DNA from: Hanleya hanleyi
Lineage: Eukaryota > Mollusca > Polyplacophora > Lepidopleurida > Hanleyidae
Reading direction: 5' to 3'
DNA: 64,000 nt
Assembly: GCA_036873755.1 (NCBI GenBank)
Contig: JAVTVY010039319.1
Coordinates: 1 to 64,000, forward strand
Shown here: one piece after another, positions 42,660 to 54,930 of the stretch
Numbering within the stretch: the first letter of the stretch is position 1
Layout of the letters: the number at the start of each line of letters is the position of its first letter
The notes under the pieces: generated by a model
The model's database searches: none
Told to the model about the DNA's origin: nothing
The model's input: only the letters and a program-made list of their open reading frames with translations
Translations under genes and position numbers: made by a program

Positions 42660-43329
42660 TATCCCAAAATAACGAAAATACTGTTATAAGATCACTTTCT
42701 AAATGACAAAAATATATCTTTGTTCTATCTGTTTAGTGTTAACTCCAGCACAGTCTGCATGAATTAAGAGTTTGGTATGATATCCGCATCTCTCGTTCGA
42801 GACAAACGTTAATTAAAGTAGGAAATTGCCGCGTTCATAACTCTCAAATTCCAAAAAAATTTAGCTTGGGATTGATGCAACAACTTACGCATCAATGGTG
42901 ACCATTTCTTGCAGAGGTGTTAGAACAGTGACACCAAAACTGACCAGAAGATCGTTACATCTGAACACCAATATTTGAGGAAGATTTTCTTATTATTATT
43001 TATTTATTTTTATTATTATTTTTTTTTTTTGCCTGTTTGGAAGAGTTAGAAAGGCGAAAATTGTGAAGATTTTCACCTTAAAATGCTCTCTGAAAATGCG
43101 CCAAAGTGCGTAAAATAAAAGATTAATTTTCACGGGGAAGAACCCCGGACCCCCAGCTTCGCCGGAGGGGCGGTAACCAGATCCCCCCGATCTTCCTCTC
43201 CACAATGTTGAATTGTATCGTCCGGCCGCGCTTGGATTGAACACCCTAAACAAGCAGATTACAGAAATGCATGACGAGAGGAATTCACGTAAAAGGAGAT
43301 AATCTTTAAACGGTGAGAGTGTTTATGAA
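42660..43329. other. Noncoding
   Basis: AT-rich with a TTATT/T tract at 42990-43032. CGCCGGAGGGGCGG at 43153 marks a short GC-rich patch. No gene supported. Confidence 0.4.
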
Positions 43330-44260
43330 GAATACTAGCGTCTAGTCCGTCATTCAATATTCAGCCGTCATACATTAAAGAATTTCCGCGTCCATAATCC
43401 AAAGACCTAACTCATATAATAATATTAGCACCAAATCAAAAGGATAAATCATAGTATAAATAAAACTAAGCTAATTTCCTGCAAGGGAGAAGCAGTCAAC
43501 TGTTTTCAATGATGCCAGCAAGATATCATGATTTTCCAAAAATATCAAATCCGTATTGCTGATCAGTATTCTTAATCCTTATGATATACGTTGTAAAGTC
43601 GTTATCTAGAGTAGAATGTATCTCGGTCACGCTTTGATTGTGACTGATCAAATGAACACTATGATCTTGAAATACATACGTCCATACTGCCCCTAGACCC
43701 GGGTTAAGCGGAATTAGACACATGTTACGAAATGTACTGCCAAAGATCTTGCACCTTACGCTTGATGATATAGCCCTGTTTTACAAGTTTCTGCAATAAA
43801 GTTTTGTGACGTTGATTAAAATCGTAACATTTAACAAAGGATCTAGCAAATGCTACTAGGCGAGATATGTGTATGCCATATGCAGGTCCTCCTGGTATAT
43901 TGCTGTCGACGAGAGAGAAGGCCCGCTTTATTTTTATGGAGATATAGGTCTAAATAAGAAGTGCCGCTAGGGCCATCTGTAGTTTCCTTCAAATCCAGTG
44001 AAGGTGGATATATATCCTTCAGTGCGTCATTTACATAGCGCTTATCCACAGCAAGAAGATCGTCTATATAGTGTTTGGTGAATGAGAAGGAACAGGCTTT
44101 GAAATCATGTGTTTATGAAAGCGTCTGCATATAGTCGTATTCATAAGAAAACCGATATAGGTCAGTAGACTGATTTCCCCATGTAAAGTGTTCTTCAATT
44201 TACAATATGAAACAGAATTAATATAATTCTTGCGAAATATGTAATAAAAAATGAGGGTTA
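43330..44260 (-). pseudogene. Retroelement RT with YIDD/PAYG motifs plus its 3' region
   Basis: Reading the minus strand from ~44100: FTKHYIDDLLAVDKRYVNDA (the catalytic YIDD), LKDIYPPSLDLKETTDG, TSYLDLYLHKNKAGL, PGGPAYGIHISRLVAFARS and RHKTLLQKLVKQGY. I remember this RT family as widespread in invertebrate genomes; its layout resembles Penelope-like RTs, but I am not sure of the class. The sequence continues without a break into ~410 bp (43330-43744) identical in kind to the repeat dispersed through the window, so those repeats are 5'-truncated 3' ends of this element. Frameshifts inactivate it. Confidence 0.65.
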
Positions 44261-44980
44261 CCATACTTTTTTTAAATGGTAGCAGTTTTAATATCAGGTA
44301 AATGGGGACTTGTAGTCCCTATCCATGAGGGTGTAGGGATGGGAAATTGGAGTGGAAGTGGGAAATTGGAGTGGAAGTGCGAAAATATTCTTGGGGATCA
44401 TCTCCAATGTATTTGTAAGGCTGTCCAACTACTAGAATTGAATTGGTATAAAGTTTGACGAACACCATTCGCCGCCCGGCCATTGAATATGACAGGTCCA
44501 CCTTTTCGTCCGACATATTTCACTTTAGATCGGCTATGCAGAGCTATAACTGGTTCTGTTGTGGCAGATATCAACGTTCGTTTACTTTTATCCTAATGTG
44601 AGATGTCTGGATACTATGGTTAGAAACTTCAGCCTGTTCTGAATAATCATAAAAATCTTCTTTTTGTAGCTCCATATATAGGCGCGTAGATATGAACCTG
44701 ATCTACTCCCCTTAAAACCCTTGGAATATGCGATGTTGGCGTCGGAGCAGGTCCTTACTCTTATATCACCGACCGTCCGAGAATCTGTTCATTCCATTAT
44801 ATCGATCTGGCGTGCGTCAATCACACGTTTTGAAGTTCTCAAGATTTAAGTCTGATCACTAACTCGCCGGAACACCGTCTCCAGAGCTAGGAGTATCTCA
44901 TCAAATGGCTGTTCAGAGACCATTAAATCAACGAGTCAAATAAAGCATCACGAACATTAGCATTGTGGGTATAGGCATTA
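44261..44980. other. Noncoding
   Basis: GGAAATTGGAGTGGAAGTG is duplicated in tandem at 44341-44380. A 65-codon minus-strand ORF (44319-44516) is unrecognised. Confidence 0.4.
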
Positions 44981-44982
44981 GG

Positions 44983-45160
44983 TCCGTCATTCAGTTTCCA
45001 GCCGTCGTCACAAAAGAATTTCCGCGTCAATGTGCAGAAGTCTGTTTACGTTCGATAGTTAGCACCAATTCCTAAAGGCATAAAATAAAAATTAAAAAAA
45101 AAGTTAGTTTCTTGCAAGAGAAAACTGAGAACAGTGTTCAATGTCACTGACAGGCATCAA
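44983..45160 (-). repeat. Retroelement 3' end, short copy
   Basis: TAGGTCCGTCATTCAGTTTC, CAGCCGTCGTCACAAAAGAA, TTTCCGCGTCAATG and TTTCTTGCAAGAG match the 43330 family in order. Confidence 0.6.
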
Positions 45161-46213
45161 TGCATATCAGTCGTTCGAACTTCCCGGGGCGTTACACAAA
45201 CCCGAGGACATCGACTCGAATTGGTTTAGTCCATACATCTTGAGAGAGAAACACACTTTTCTCTTTCGCAAATCTGGGCAAGGGTTATCTGCGAACCATG
45301 TTTCAAATGGGAATTTCTGCTGTTATGCGTCTTACTCAGTTATCACATTTAGGGTCGAGTAATAGAACCTCAGTCAAGAGTCTCGAAACTTTACAAGACC
45401 ACGAGGATGAGCCAATGGTATACTAATCCCATGCTTGTATTGGAAAGTACAACTCTATAGATATTGAGTTGTACCCAGGTAAAAATAAGATAAGAAATAA
45501 ATCGTGTTAAAGATTAAGCCAGTCCTGCACCATGTCCGAATTGTGGTGTTGGCGAAGAAAGTTAACATACTGCTGCTACCAGGAAGGTTTTACACGTACC
45601 AAAATAATTATGGTATTTGTGTGTTACTTCTTACCTACCTTTGTACCGGCGCCAGTATATGGCTGCAGGGAGGGAAGCAACTGCTGCCTGTCATACATAA
45701 TCAGGAGGCGGGAGGGGGGATCTGCATGGTAAATGAAGTCCTAACTCATCGAAGCAGCCAGTTTCTACATGTATGTGAAATCGACAAGCTTGTCGTTGCC
45801 GTGTGCGTTCGGTCGCAAACGAAGGAAATAGGCCAAACTCGCTAAATATGCGTTGAACAATATGACTGAAGTGACGAAATCCGCTGATGATTTGGTACTG
45901 TCTGACAAAGCTTTAAAATAATAAATATAAAGAACTGAATGTTTGTTTGAAATCGCTGTGATAAAAGGGAGGAAAATATCACGGGTTAACCAAGAGTGTG
46001 ATGTAGCAAACATATAGATGTTGATGATTGAAGCATATATACATAACCGATTTAATGGATATACTATTTTAGTATCGGTTGTTTTAATGTAAGCCTCGCC
46101 TCAGTTGAGTTTAATGAGAATATAAAATCAGCTGATATACGACACAGTGATATGATGTTCGCGTTAATTTATTAGATTGGCAATATAAGATGTACAAATG
46201 TTGGTTTGTGGTG
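45161..46213. other. Noncoding, no feature seen
   Basis: Short ORFs at 45504-45845 (+) and 45765-46013 (-) overlap in opposite directions and show no motif I know. Confidence 0.4.
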
Positions 46214-46395
46214 GAGTGGATACCGGGTACGAGCCCCATTCATTGGCAAATCCGTCATGTAAGACAGATACAATAGGTGACTACATGTGGGGAACCATTC
46301 AACCAAGGAGTGAAAAGGGTCAAGTATATTGCACGCAAAGTGTTGCCGATTGAAGTTGTCTTACATGACGGGTCTGCCCATTCATTTGGGTCCCT
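46214..46395. mobile_element. ~180 bp inverted-repeat element
   Basis: GAGCCCCATTCATTGGCAAA plus TCCGTCATGTAAGAC at the left and GTCTTACATGACGGGTCTGC plus CCATTCATTTGGGTCCC at the right form ~45 bp imperfect TIRs. No ORF and no clear TSD. Confidence 0.6.
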
Positions 46396-46540
46396 TGAAA
46401 CTAGGTGAAAGTTTCTAATTGTACTACAATAAACATTAACCCTTAGACATTAACCCTCCACGTTTGTCCTGTTATTATTGTTGTCTGATGTCTGGATGTT
46501 GGGTGAAGAACTTTTACTGACACAAACTATGTAATGAATT

Positions 46541-46690
46541 ACAAGCGTCTGGTCCGTCATTCATAATTCAGCCGTCGTCCAGTAAAGAATATCCGCGTCC
46601 TTCATCCAAGGACCTATTCCATATTCCATATAACAGTATTAGCGCCAAATTCAAAGACAATCATAGTAAACATAAACATAGGCTGAGCTA
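46541..46690 (-). repeat. Retroelement 3' end, short copy
   Basis: ACAAGCGTCTGGTCCGTCAT, GCCGTCGTCCAGTAAAGAAT, TATTCCATATTCCATATAAC and AAACATAGGCTGAGCT match the family; truncated after ~150 bp. Confidence 0.65.
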
Positions 46691-47464
46691 ATTGCATGAC
46701 ATTGCTGAGCAATGTGTACAATCCTTCCTTCTATTTGGAAATAACATGGACATGTATAATCAGAGGAATAGTGTTAGTGAACTGCATGAAAGAACACAAA
46801 TAGAAATTCCCAGCGTCTCACGACGATAACAATATCCTCATTAGTACAGAATATCTGCCGGGAATTTGAGGAGTTCATTGTTGTGTCATTTTGACAGTAA
46901 CTATGACAGACAGCATGCAATTTATTCAAATCTCGGATGGGAATATCGGTTGGTTTTCCGTGTAATCATCTCTCATGTCCAATCTGTAGCATTGATGAAT
47001 AAAGTATGACTTTGTTAGCCAGAGGAAACACAGCAAGGAAGCAATCAGAGATTGCTCAATTGTATGCCCCCCCCCCCCCCTTCCGCTTTAATCCGACACT
47101 GCCCCGTCATTGTTTCGTTCTGTATTGGTCGGTGGAGGCCTAATTTGGATAATTATAAAAATTCTGTTTCAGTCACTTTTTTCGGCATGCCTCGCATAAT
47201 ACATATTCCAAGTATCGACCAACAAGTAATAATACAATGTTTTGATTGAAGATGGTCGCCAGGGCTTTCGCCAAATCCGAAAATGTGGCCTGGTTATGAG
47301 ACCAACGTTCCTTGCAAGTATATTGTGGTGAAATTATGAAGCGATCAGTGAACTTTGAATTTTGCACCCAATTCACTCTTTTAGGGGCAATTTCATACTT
47401 CAGGACTTATGTGGTCTGCTTTGGAATGTAGAATAACAAGTTTATAGCAATTTTCCCAAACCAA
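46691..47464. other. Noncoding
   Basis: A C13 run lies near 47068-47080. No gene supported. Confidence 0.4.
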
Positions 47465-48422
47465 ATCGCTTATGGACTGAGATTCAGCCTGAACAAAATA
47501 AATATATCCCATTCACTTAGGTTTGATGAACAAAGGGCCATAACTCTTGAAAATATAACTGAAAGCAGAGAAACTTCACGCTGCACAAGTATGGGGAATT
47601 GACCACATATCATGCAAATTCCATACTTGTCCATACAAAATTAACCGAGATCCAGCCCGGACAAGTCCCAATTCACAAAGATTTCAAGAACAAAGGGCCA
47701 TAACTCTTCAAAATATTCGCGAAATGTGGAGAAACTTCATGCTGCACGACTACAGGGCACTGACCACATATCCTGCAAATTCCATACTTGTCCATACAAT
47801 ATTAACCCACATCTATCCAGCCCGGACAAGTCCCAATTCACAAAGACTTGAAGAACAAAGGGTCGTAACTCTTGAAAATATAGGCGAAACGCGGAGAAAC
47901 TTCACGCTGCACAACTATAGGGCACTGACCACATATCCAGCAAATTTCAAAATTGTCCATACAATATTAACCAAGATCCAGCCCGGACAAGTCCCAATTC
48001 ACGGAGATTTCAGGAACAAAGGGCCATAACTCTTGAAAATATAAGCGAAATGGGGAGAAACTTTCCGTTGCACAACTGTAGGGCACTGACCACATATCAT
48101 GCAAATTTCGTACTTGTCCATACAATATTAACCAAGATCCAGCCCGGACAAGTCCCATTCACAGAGATTTCAGAAATAGGGCCATAACTTGAAAAATATA
48201 CCGGAACTCGGAAAAAACTCTACGCTACACAACTACGAGGCACTGGCCACATTCCATGCAAGTTTCAATCCTGTCCATCAAATATTAACCGAGATATCGC
48301 GCGGACAAGAAATTCGGACGGACAGACGCCTGGACGGACGGATGGATGGACAGACGGACAGACGCCTGGACGGGCGAAGCGATCGCTATATACCTCCCCT
48401 CCCCCTCTAATTAGAGGGGGGC
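47465..48422 (+). repeat. ~160 bp tandem array, five units, with GGACGGACG tail
   Basis: Units start with GAACAAAGGGCCATAACTC at 47528, 47688, 47853, 48014 and (degenerate) 48173. Each runs through GAAACTTCACGCTGCAC, CTGACCACATATC, CTTGTCCATACAATATTAAC and AGCCCGGACAAGTCCCA. The array ends in GGACGGACAGACG / GGACGGATGGATG tetranucleotide repeats and a small hairpin CCCCCTCTAATTAGAGGGGG (48401-48420). I recall this type as common in bivalves and gastropods. Confidence 0.85.
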
Positions 48423-50697
48423 ATAATAAGAGTCAATCATAACGGCAAGACCAATCGTCGAAAAGGTTGTACGGATTACTGTCATCTGATAATCCCGTGT
48501 TTTGCAAGGCATATTTGGTCCATAACCAAAGCCACGAGAACGGCTTGTACGATTTGTTCTTCTCTTGTTCTTATGTAGACAAGGCAGCCTGAAGAGCCTG
48601 ACGATCTATAGAAATAAGATACAAATTTCGCTCCGCATAATTAGGTCAGCAAATGTTATTCAATAGAGTAAGAGGCTAGAAAAATTGCCTTACCACAGAC
48701 TACAAACTGTCATTAGTCGAAAAGGGGTCAAACTGATGATTGTGCATAAACCAAGAGATTTCAAACGGACTTTGTGTGCAATGTTTTTTCGCCGCAACAG
48801 CCTCCCTTTGATTGGTCAAGGCTCAAATAACATAACGGTCAGCACATATTAGCAGAGAAAGGGTGTGCTCGAACTCTGCGTGTGAGAGTGGGAGAGTGTC
48901 ATTCTGCCATACTGATTTGGTATTGGGAGATCATTTCAAAACTAATCACATCGAAGGGAAATATTCAACCTCCCATTCAAAGTTAAATACGTGGGTGGGC
49001 AAACAGTGTTATTAGGGCAAATGTACTTGTTCGTTTTTAATTGACAAAATCAAATTCTTGCTACCCCGAGAGAATAATTCGATTTGAAGGTCCGTCTCAC
49101 TCTTAACAGATAATCGGGAGGTGTTAGTGATAATGCAATATTGGTCTAATATCTCAAATAGTATACGAATACTTATATATGAATACTCGATTTACTGATC
49201 CGCTGATTATGTTTAATTATCGGTTCATGGTGATTTAGGTTAGAATATGTCCATGTCAATGTACCGTGAAGTTCCACACTAAAAGTAATGACTGTATATC
49301 AGTGAACATGTCCACTGCACAATATGACAAACGAGAAATAAGAGCTGTATGGAAACCGTTAATAAGTGATCGCAGCAAATACTCCACAGAGAAATTGTAC
49401 GTAACGGATATTCTTTCTTCCGCACAGTTTATCACCCAACCGGTGGATAATTTCCTTTCCAACAAACCGGCTATAAATCGTTTAGGAAGGGCCATATAGT
49501 TATTTATTCTGTATGGATCCTCATCCTATACATACCCACTCAGCTTTAAACAGTTCTTTGTTGTCATAGAAAATGGTTGTATTAGGTCTTCCCTCCCATT
49601 TCTAATCCTAAAATCCAGTATTTTACGAAAGAAAGACAGTTTTTCAGTTTTCTTTCCGAACGTGTAACCTTTGACCCATGACGTCATAACGCGAACGCCC
49701 ATAATCGCCAATACTATTTAGATAGAAAGAACCTGAACAACTCCCTTATTTATTTGCCATATTTTCGCGTTATATCAAGTAGTTGGATGTTCAATGGGGC
49801 ATCCAACACCACTCTTCCTAAATTATATAATTGTATTTATCATCAAAATATGTAATATTAGCACAAAAGGCGAGAGTTTTTTAAGCTATATTCCGGATCG
49901 TCAACCGCCATTTGCCGTTACATTCATATACATGTTATCGATGAACAGCCTACACTGTACTGTGTCGAATTATCTGAGATATGATAATCTTACAAGAAAA
50001 GCGTTGACATCGACGATTATCGCCATTTACTATCTCAAAAACAATTATGCCTATCAACTTTGTTTGTCGAAGACTGAAAAGGCGGCACATATGAGACGGG
50101 CGCTCGGGGAAATTATAGCGGGTCTAGCACGGTTTGCTTCACCGGCGAGCGACAGCAGTTAACCTACAATCATCGCTTCCAAAATTGACTGCAAAACTTT
50201 CGTCTCGCTTCATTGTAACACTGAGTGGTTGTTTGGAAAATAAAGCTTAGCTGAAATATTCAATAAGTCGAGAGAAAGGAGAAAATACAAACTCTTCTCC
50301 AGAATTCAAGGTAGTCAAACTGTGGAGAAAAGACGTCCTTTGCTGGAGCAATCTCCCTAGGTGTGGCGCGGGATAGGGTGGGGCGAGAGACCTGGGGTTT
50401 TCACTACCAGAGATTCCATGGGCCAGGCTTGCACCCTACAGCAGAATGGGTCGACTGCGCATGCGCGATGAGTAGTGCGCGATGAGTAGTATAGAAAGGG
50501 CACGCGATCTCCCTATGTTAATAAAAGGAGCTGAACTACTATCAATTCGGAATTTTACCTATTCAAAACCTTCTTTCGCACAACTATATATGATAAACAT
50601 CTTCAAATCTGATAATTTACAGATCCAAATTAGAAAATAGATTTTTCTAGTATTTTTAACACAGAAACAATTCAGAATAGCCAATGCAGAGTGCATG
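48423..50697. other. Noncoding
   Basis: No recognised gene. An ORF at 49794-50162 (122 codons) has no familiar motif. 50380-50500 shares blocks with 23500-23600 (CCATGGGCCAGGC / CCTGGAGCCAGGC; GACTGCGCATGCGCGATGAG / AACTGCGCATAAGCGAGTAG), so it is a fragment of an older repeat. Confidence 0.4.
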
Positions 50698-51445
50698 CAG
50701 GGGCGGCGGAAGCGAGGGGGGGGGGGGCAGAGGGGGCTGCAGCCCCCCTCCGTTTGGAGAGGGTAGGGGCTCAGCCCCCCCGCCCCCCGCCCCCCTAGTT
50801 TCAACAAAAGCTGAGTGACTTTTTCATGATTTTGGTCCTAATGTGACCAGATATACAGGCCGGGGTTTTTTCGCGGCGGCTAGGTTGTAGGCTAGGTTTT
50901 CACAGAGCGGCAACTTTGCACTGGAGGGGCACGTTGCTGTTTGGTTTAAAGTGCTCTGATTTGCTCATACTTCTGTTTCGTTCGCAATGACCAATAACTG
51001 TTTTAGATGTTAATTTACTTAGAAATTGCATTAGCTTTATTGGACGATTAGCTGATTTATAAAAGTTCAAAATCAAGCTAAAACTTAGTTTCATATTATT
51101 TCTTTTTGTGTTCATACTTTTCTCTCCAAACGTGGCAGCGCTCTCCAACCCTCTGCTGAAATGTTAATTTCTTCGAGATCACTGCGTATAGTTCGAATTT
51201 TGGAAAGAAAACATACTTTTTTTACATTCAAAATTATCAACTTAATTTTTCTTTTAAATGACGAGAAAAATCACAAAAACAATCTCAAAATGCAGTTGAT
51301 TATATAGTCAGGATATGTCGTTTTATATGCCGCGTCTACAGCCATCTAGGAGCGCGGAGCTTCCGGGGCCTAGGCGGACACTGGACCCTCGCCTAAAGTG
51401 GTATGATAGTCGACCCCCAGTTTTTTGGAGCTTCCGCCGCCGCTG
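50698..51445. mobile_element. hAT-like non-autonomous element (CAGSGGCGGCGGAAGC ends)
   Basis: Left end CAGGGGCGGCGGAAGC, right end GCTTCCGCCGCCGCTG. GCATG flanks both sides directly (50693-50697 and 51446-51450); an 8 bp hAT-style TSD is only imperfect here. G- and C-rich stretches follow each TIR. No transposase. Confidence 0.65.
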
Positions 51446-52769
51446 GCATGCATGTGAACTGCATAATGCATACTTCCTACGCTGAAATTAGGCTGCAAAC
51501 TGTGATACTTGTATGTGAATAGAAACCGAGGATTTCTGCTGTTTACAAGATAATATCAGTGTATCTGGGGAATAGTAGGTAACCTAAAGTAGCTTGAAAT
51601 TTTCTCAGTTTCTTTGGGCTGTTGCAGCTTTTCTAAAACGTGGAATTTGATTTTCAAATCTGTTGGGTTTTCACGCGCGTGTATTCATAGGCAGAACTCG
51701 ACCATGCACTGATCTTGCATGTTCGCAGCGTCAATATCTTGATTTAAATACTCCATTGTAGTCCACAGAACAGTCCCACAATTGTCTCCATATATTCTAG
51801 AATTCCAGATTTTCTTCTGATCGCATCAGTAACCATCACAAGTGTATGATGATTTATCCACTGTCTGTACCAGTACCGGTACTGGAAATATAGGACTGCT
51901 TGCCATGCAATTCTTCGTGGTCAAACTAGCCCCCAAAATTACTCATATTCGATAAATTGTTGACGTTATTATTTATCTGAACTGTTATCTGAGTTTGCTA
52001 CCACTCTACTTGTTTGGGTGGTCAAACTTTGGGAAAGTATAAAAACATGTTCATAACTGGTCAGTCAATTCAAGTCTGTCAATATAGAATGTGTCTGTGG
52101 TCAGACTGATGTGTTCCGCTGACGTCACAGGCGTGACGTCACTGATTCTACTCTGTTTCCAAAATAGCGTTTTCCGTGGCTATTTTCTCCTCTTTCGTAA
52201 AATTGAAACAAAATGAAAAAAATTCTATTGTTTTCAGTACATATTAAATTATGTATTTCCATAATTTTCAGCCATTTGAATATTCCAATGAGGATACCCT
52301 TTAATGGTTTCCGTTAGTGCAGATTGTTAACTTCACAGTTGTGTATCAAGGTTGACACCTTGTCGTACCTGCTGTATAGCTTTAAAGTGAAGGCTTCTCT
52401 CGTTGTCTTCCTGACCACCAAGCAAAGACTGGAATGCATTCAGATGATGCAATCAGAACATTGATCTGTGGGTCATATGACTTCATGTCAGCACGTCGGC
52501 ATATTTTTCACCGCCACTGTATGTTGCGTTTAATTGTTATCTGTATATGGTGAGATTCTGCTGGTGGACATTTCGTCCACGAGGCTTACCTTGTTTACAA
52601 ACTATTGCGATTGTAGTGATTATTTAGTTACGAAGCGAAGAATGAATCTTTTGGTCGGCGTCAGGCCTCACATATTTTGTTTCCTTAATTAATAGGTATT
52701 CTGCTAATATTTTCGCCGTTTCATTTTTCCCACCGATTAATTTTACATAAACTAGGATGAAAGTAACTA
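51446..52769. other. Noncoding
   Basis: No gene supported. 52538-52600 (CTGTATATGGTGAGATTCTG, CTGGTGGACATTTCG) is a short repeat shared with 63498-63545. Confidence 0.4.
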
Positions 52770-53832
52770 ATAATAATAATAATAATCTTTATTTAAACAC
52801 GGACAAACTGTCAGTAGAACTAGTTTTCGTAGCATCCGAAATAACGGATACATACAAAGAGTAAAAATGCAACAATATACAATAAAATTTACAAATAATA
52901 ATAATTGAGAAAAATGCAACTTCAATATAAAAGTAATATTACAATGAATACCATAGCATATATCAAAATATTCTAAGAAGTAGAGATTAATGTACACATT
53001 ATATAAATGTTTGGCACATGATTGTTTAAAAGAATGAATAGTATTGCAGCTACGTATTGCATAAGGAGGTCATTCCATAGATTCGCCACAGATACACTAA
53101 AAGAATTTTGATGCAAAGCAGTTCGACTAAACGGAACTTTCAAAGACAACGCGTCATGAGAGCGAGTTCTGGAATAACCTCTGAAATCAGTGAGATAAGA
53201 CGAGGAGAGACAATTTAAAGATTTGTAAACAATTAAACATTTAGGGTATTGCACTCGGTAGCTAACAGGAAGCCACAAAAGCTTCGAAAACATGGTAAGA
53301 GAAGCGGTTGAGAAGTCACAGTCAAAAATTGACCTTGCTGCATGTTTTTCTAATCTCTCAACCCTAAGACAATTTTCCTGGGTTGTATGAACCCAAATAT
53401 TAAGACAATAATCCAGGTGAGGCAATATAAAACAATTATAACAGGTTAGCCTGAACGATGTTGGCAGGTACTTCCGAATTTTCCTCAACAAAAATAATTT
53501 TAAAGAAATCTGTTTGCAAACAACCTTACCATGTTCGGACCAGTCAAAACGTTCAGAAATGGGGACACCAAGCATTTTTTTCATTTGTAGTCGATGTCAA
53601 ATCCTCGTCATTAAGTCTCACTGATAGACTAGTACTAGTATAGACTGCAATTAATTTCAGCAGTGGTTTTGCCAGTACAAGAAAGGGTATAACCATCAGC
53701 AAACAATGTTGTTCCACAATCATCAATATAAAGAAGCAGATCGTTAACATATAATAAGAAAAGAAGGGGCCCAGGATTGAACCTTGCGATACGCCAGACA
53801 TCACTAGCAATTGATCAGACAGGCAACCATTA
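52770..53832 (-). pseudogene. CR1-like LINE, 3' half (RT palm/thumb to tail)
   Basis: Minus strand from 53832: NGCLSDQLLVMSGVSQGSIL then GPFF (motif B), decayed motif C, MKKMLGVPISERFDWSEHGK, LLRKIRKYLPTSFRL, NCFILPHLDYCLNIW, LRVERLEKHAARSIF, LWLPVSYRVQYPKCLIVYKS, NSFSVSVANLWNDL, then a 3' end with (ATT)n tail at 52770-52790. The block order is that of CR1/Jockey-superfamily LINEs. The long open part is 203 codons (52973-53584). It starts at a codon that continues exactly from the RT half at 61734. Confidence 0.85.
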
Positions 53833-53977
53833 TTACGGTTTTTACAACAGCGTGAACTTTCAATATTAGCATATTACTTTTAGAATAAGAAAGGATTTCG
53901 AATGTTCATTCCATCGCAATAAAGGATTTGTTCTGCAGTATTCTGCTCTTGTCCATTACAGTGGTGAAATACACACA

Positions 53978-54214
53978 GTGGAACTGATAGCTAACCTTGG
54001 AAAGTACCTTTGCTTCACGAGATTGTGGGCAGTAAAACACAACAACCTTGCAATTAAATGCTTCCCTTTATGGGCGTGTGAGTCTGCATGTTACACGAAA
54101 CGTGGAGACAGACCGTGTGTATCGTATGGAGACTGTAAGCAATGTATAACGGATAGAAGCGGTCATGTACATCCCAGCAACATCGTATACAAGGTGCCCA
54201 TCTTATACCACTAA
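53978..54214 (+). other. Cys-rich ORF next to the left TIR
   Basis: 78 codons, including WACESACYTKRGDRPCVSYG and DCKQCITD. The frame extends leftwards into the TIR (HITFRIRKDFECSFHRNKGF), and the same protein frame is readable in the right TIR (HITFRITKDFVCSIHRNED). Similarity at protein level between the two TIRs hints that this end is coding. I do not recognise the family. Confidence 0.35.
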
Positions 54215-54224
54215 GTCCACAAGC

Positions 54225-54800
54225 CGTCTTACGTCAACTCTCTGTACTTTAGTCCCTTGCTGCTGACACCAGTAAACCTGAAATAATACTCACAGATGTA
54301 TCAGGTCTTGTAAGATGTCTTGTGAGTTGACAGCAGCTGACTTTCTTGTGATGATCTTGTAAGATGGTCGTAATTGCCATCATATATCAACTCTCTGTAC
54401 TTCAAATCTGAAACTGACACAAATATACCTAAAAACAATACTCACCATTGTGTCAGGTCTTGTAAGATGTCTTGTGAGTTGGCAACTGGCTGACCTGTTG
54501 AGATGATCATGTATTGTGGTGAACATGTAATTTGCTGTGATGATGCCGTAAGTTGGCTGACTATTTGGCTTACAGCACACTAAATACTCACCCAGAGAGA
54601 ACCCGGATCAAAGACGCTGATGGTACTCGTGGAGTAAAATCAAAACCTGATTGTAAATGTGGTACACAATTACTCAATAGAGGGAGAGCCCAGGTCGTGG
54701 AGACGCAGTGGGTGTTAATAGAGTAAAACCAGTAATAAGTAAGAAAGGCCATGCCTAAACCATACTCACCTAAGAGTCGGGTCTTGTAAGTTGGCTGACT
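54225..54800. repeat. Diverged tandem repeats, ~145-300 bp
   Basis: TCAACTCTCTGTACTT followed by GTCAGGTCTTGTAAGATGTC and TTGTGAGTTG occurs at 54235-54335 and 54388-54485. Partial units with GTCTTGTAAGTTGGCTGACT recur at 54545-54570 and 54780-54802. They lie downstream of the tyrosine recombinase frame, in the DIRS-like element's 3' region. Confidence 0.6.
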
Positions 54801-54930
54801 GACTGGTTTGCTGCGACGATCGTTGTCCCCCTCCCCCCCCCCCCTTTGTTTGGAAAAGCTAGTGGACCACATGCTGGGCAGCCACCAGCGGCCCTAACGT
54901 GGTCACTATATCTGACTATACTTACATGTC

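Noticed and set aside
45504..45845. 113-codon ORF as a possible host gene
   Set aside because: It overlaps an opposite-strand ORF, shows no motif, and its composition is that of the surrounding noncoding DNA.
49794..50162. 122-codon ORF as a possible host exon
   Set aside because: No recognised domain, no splice-site support, and length is within chance for this window.
53978..54214. Cys-rich ORF as a secreted toxin-like peptide
   Set aside because: No signal peptide, irregular Cys spacing, and the frame continues into the transposon's terminal repeat.
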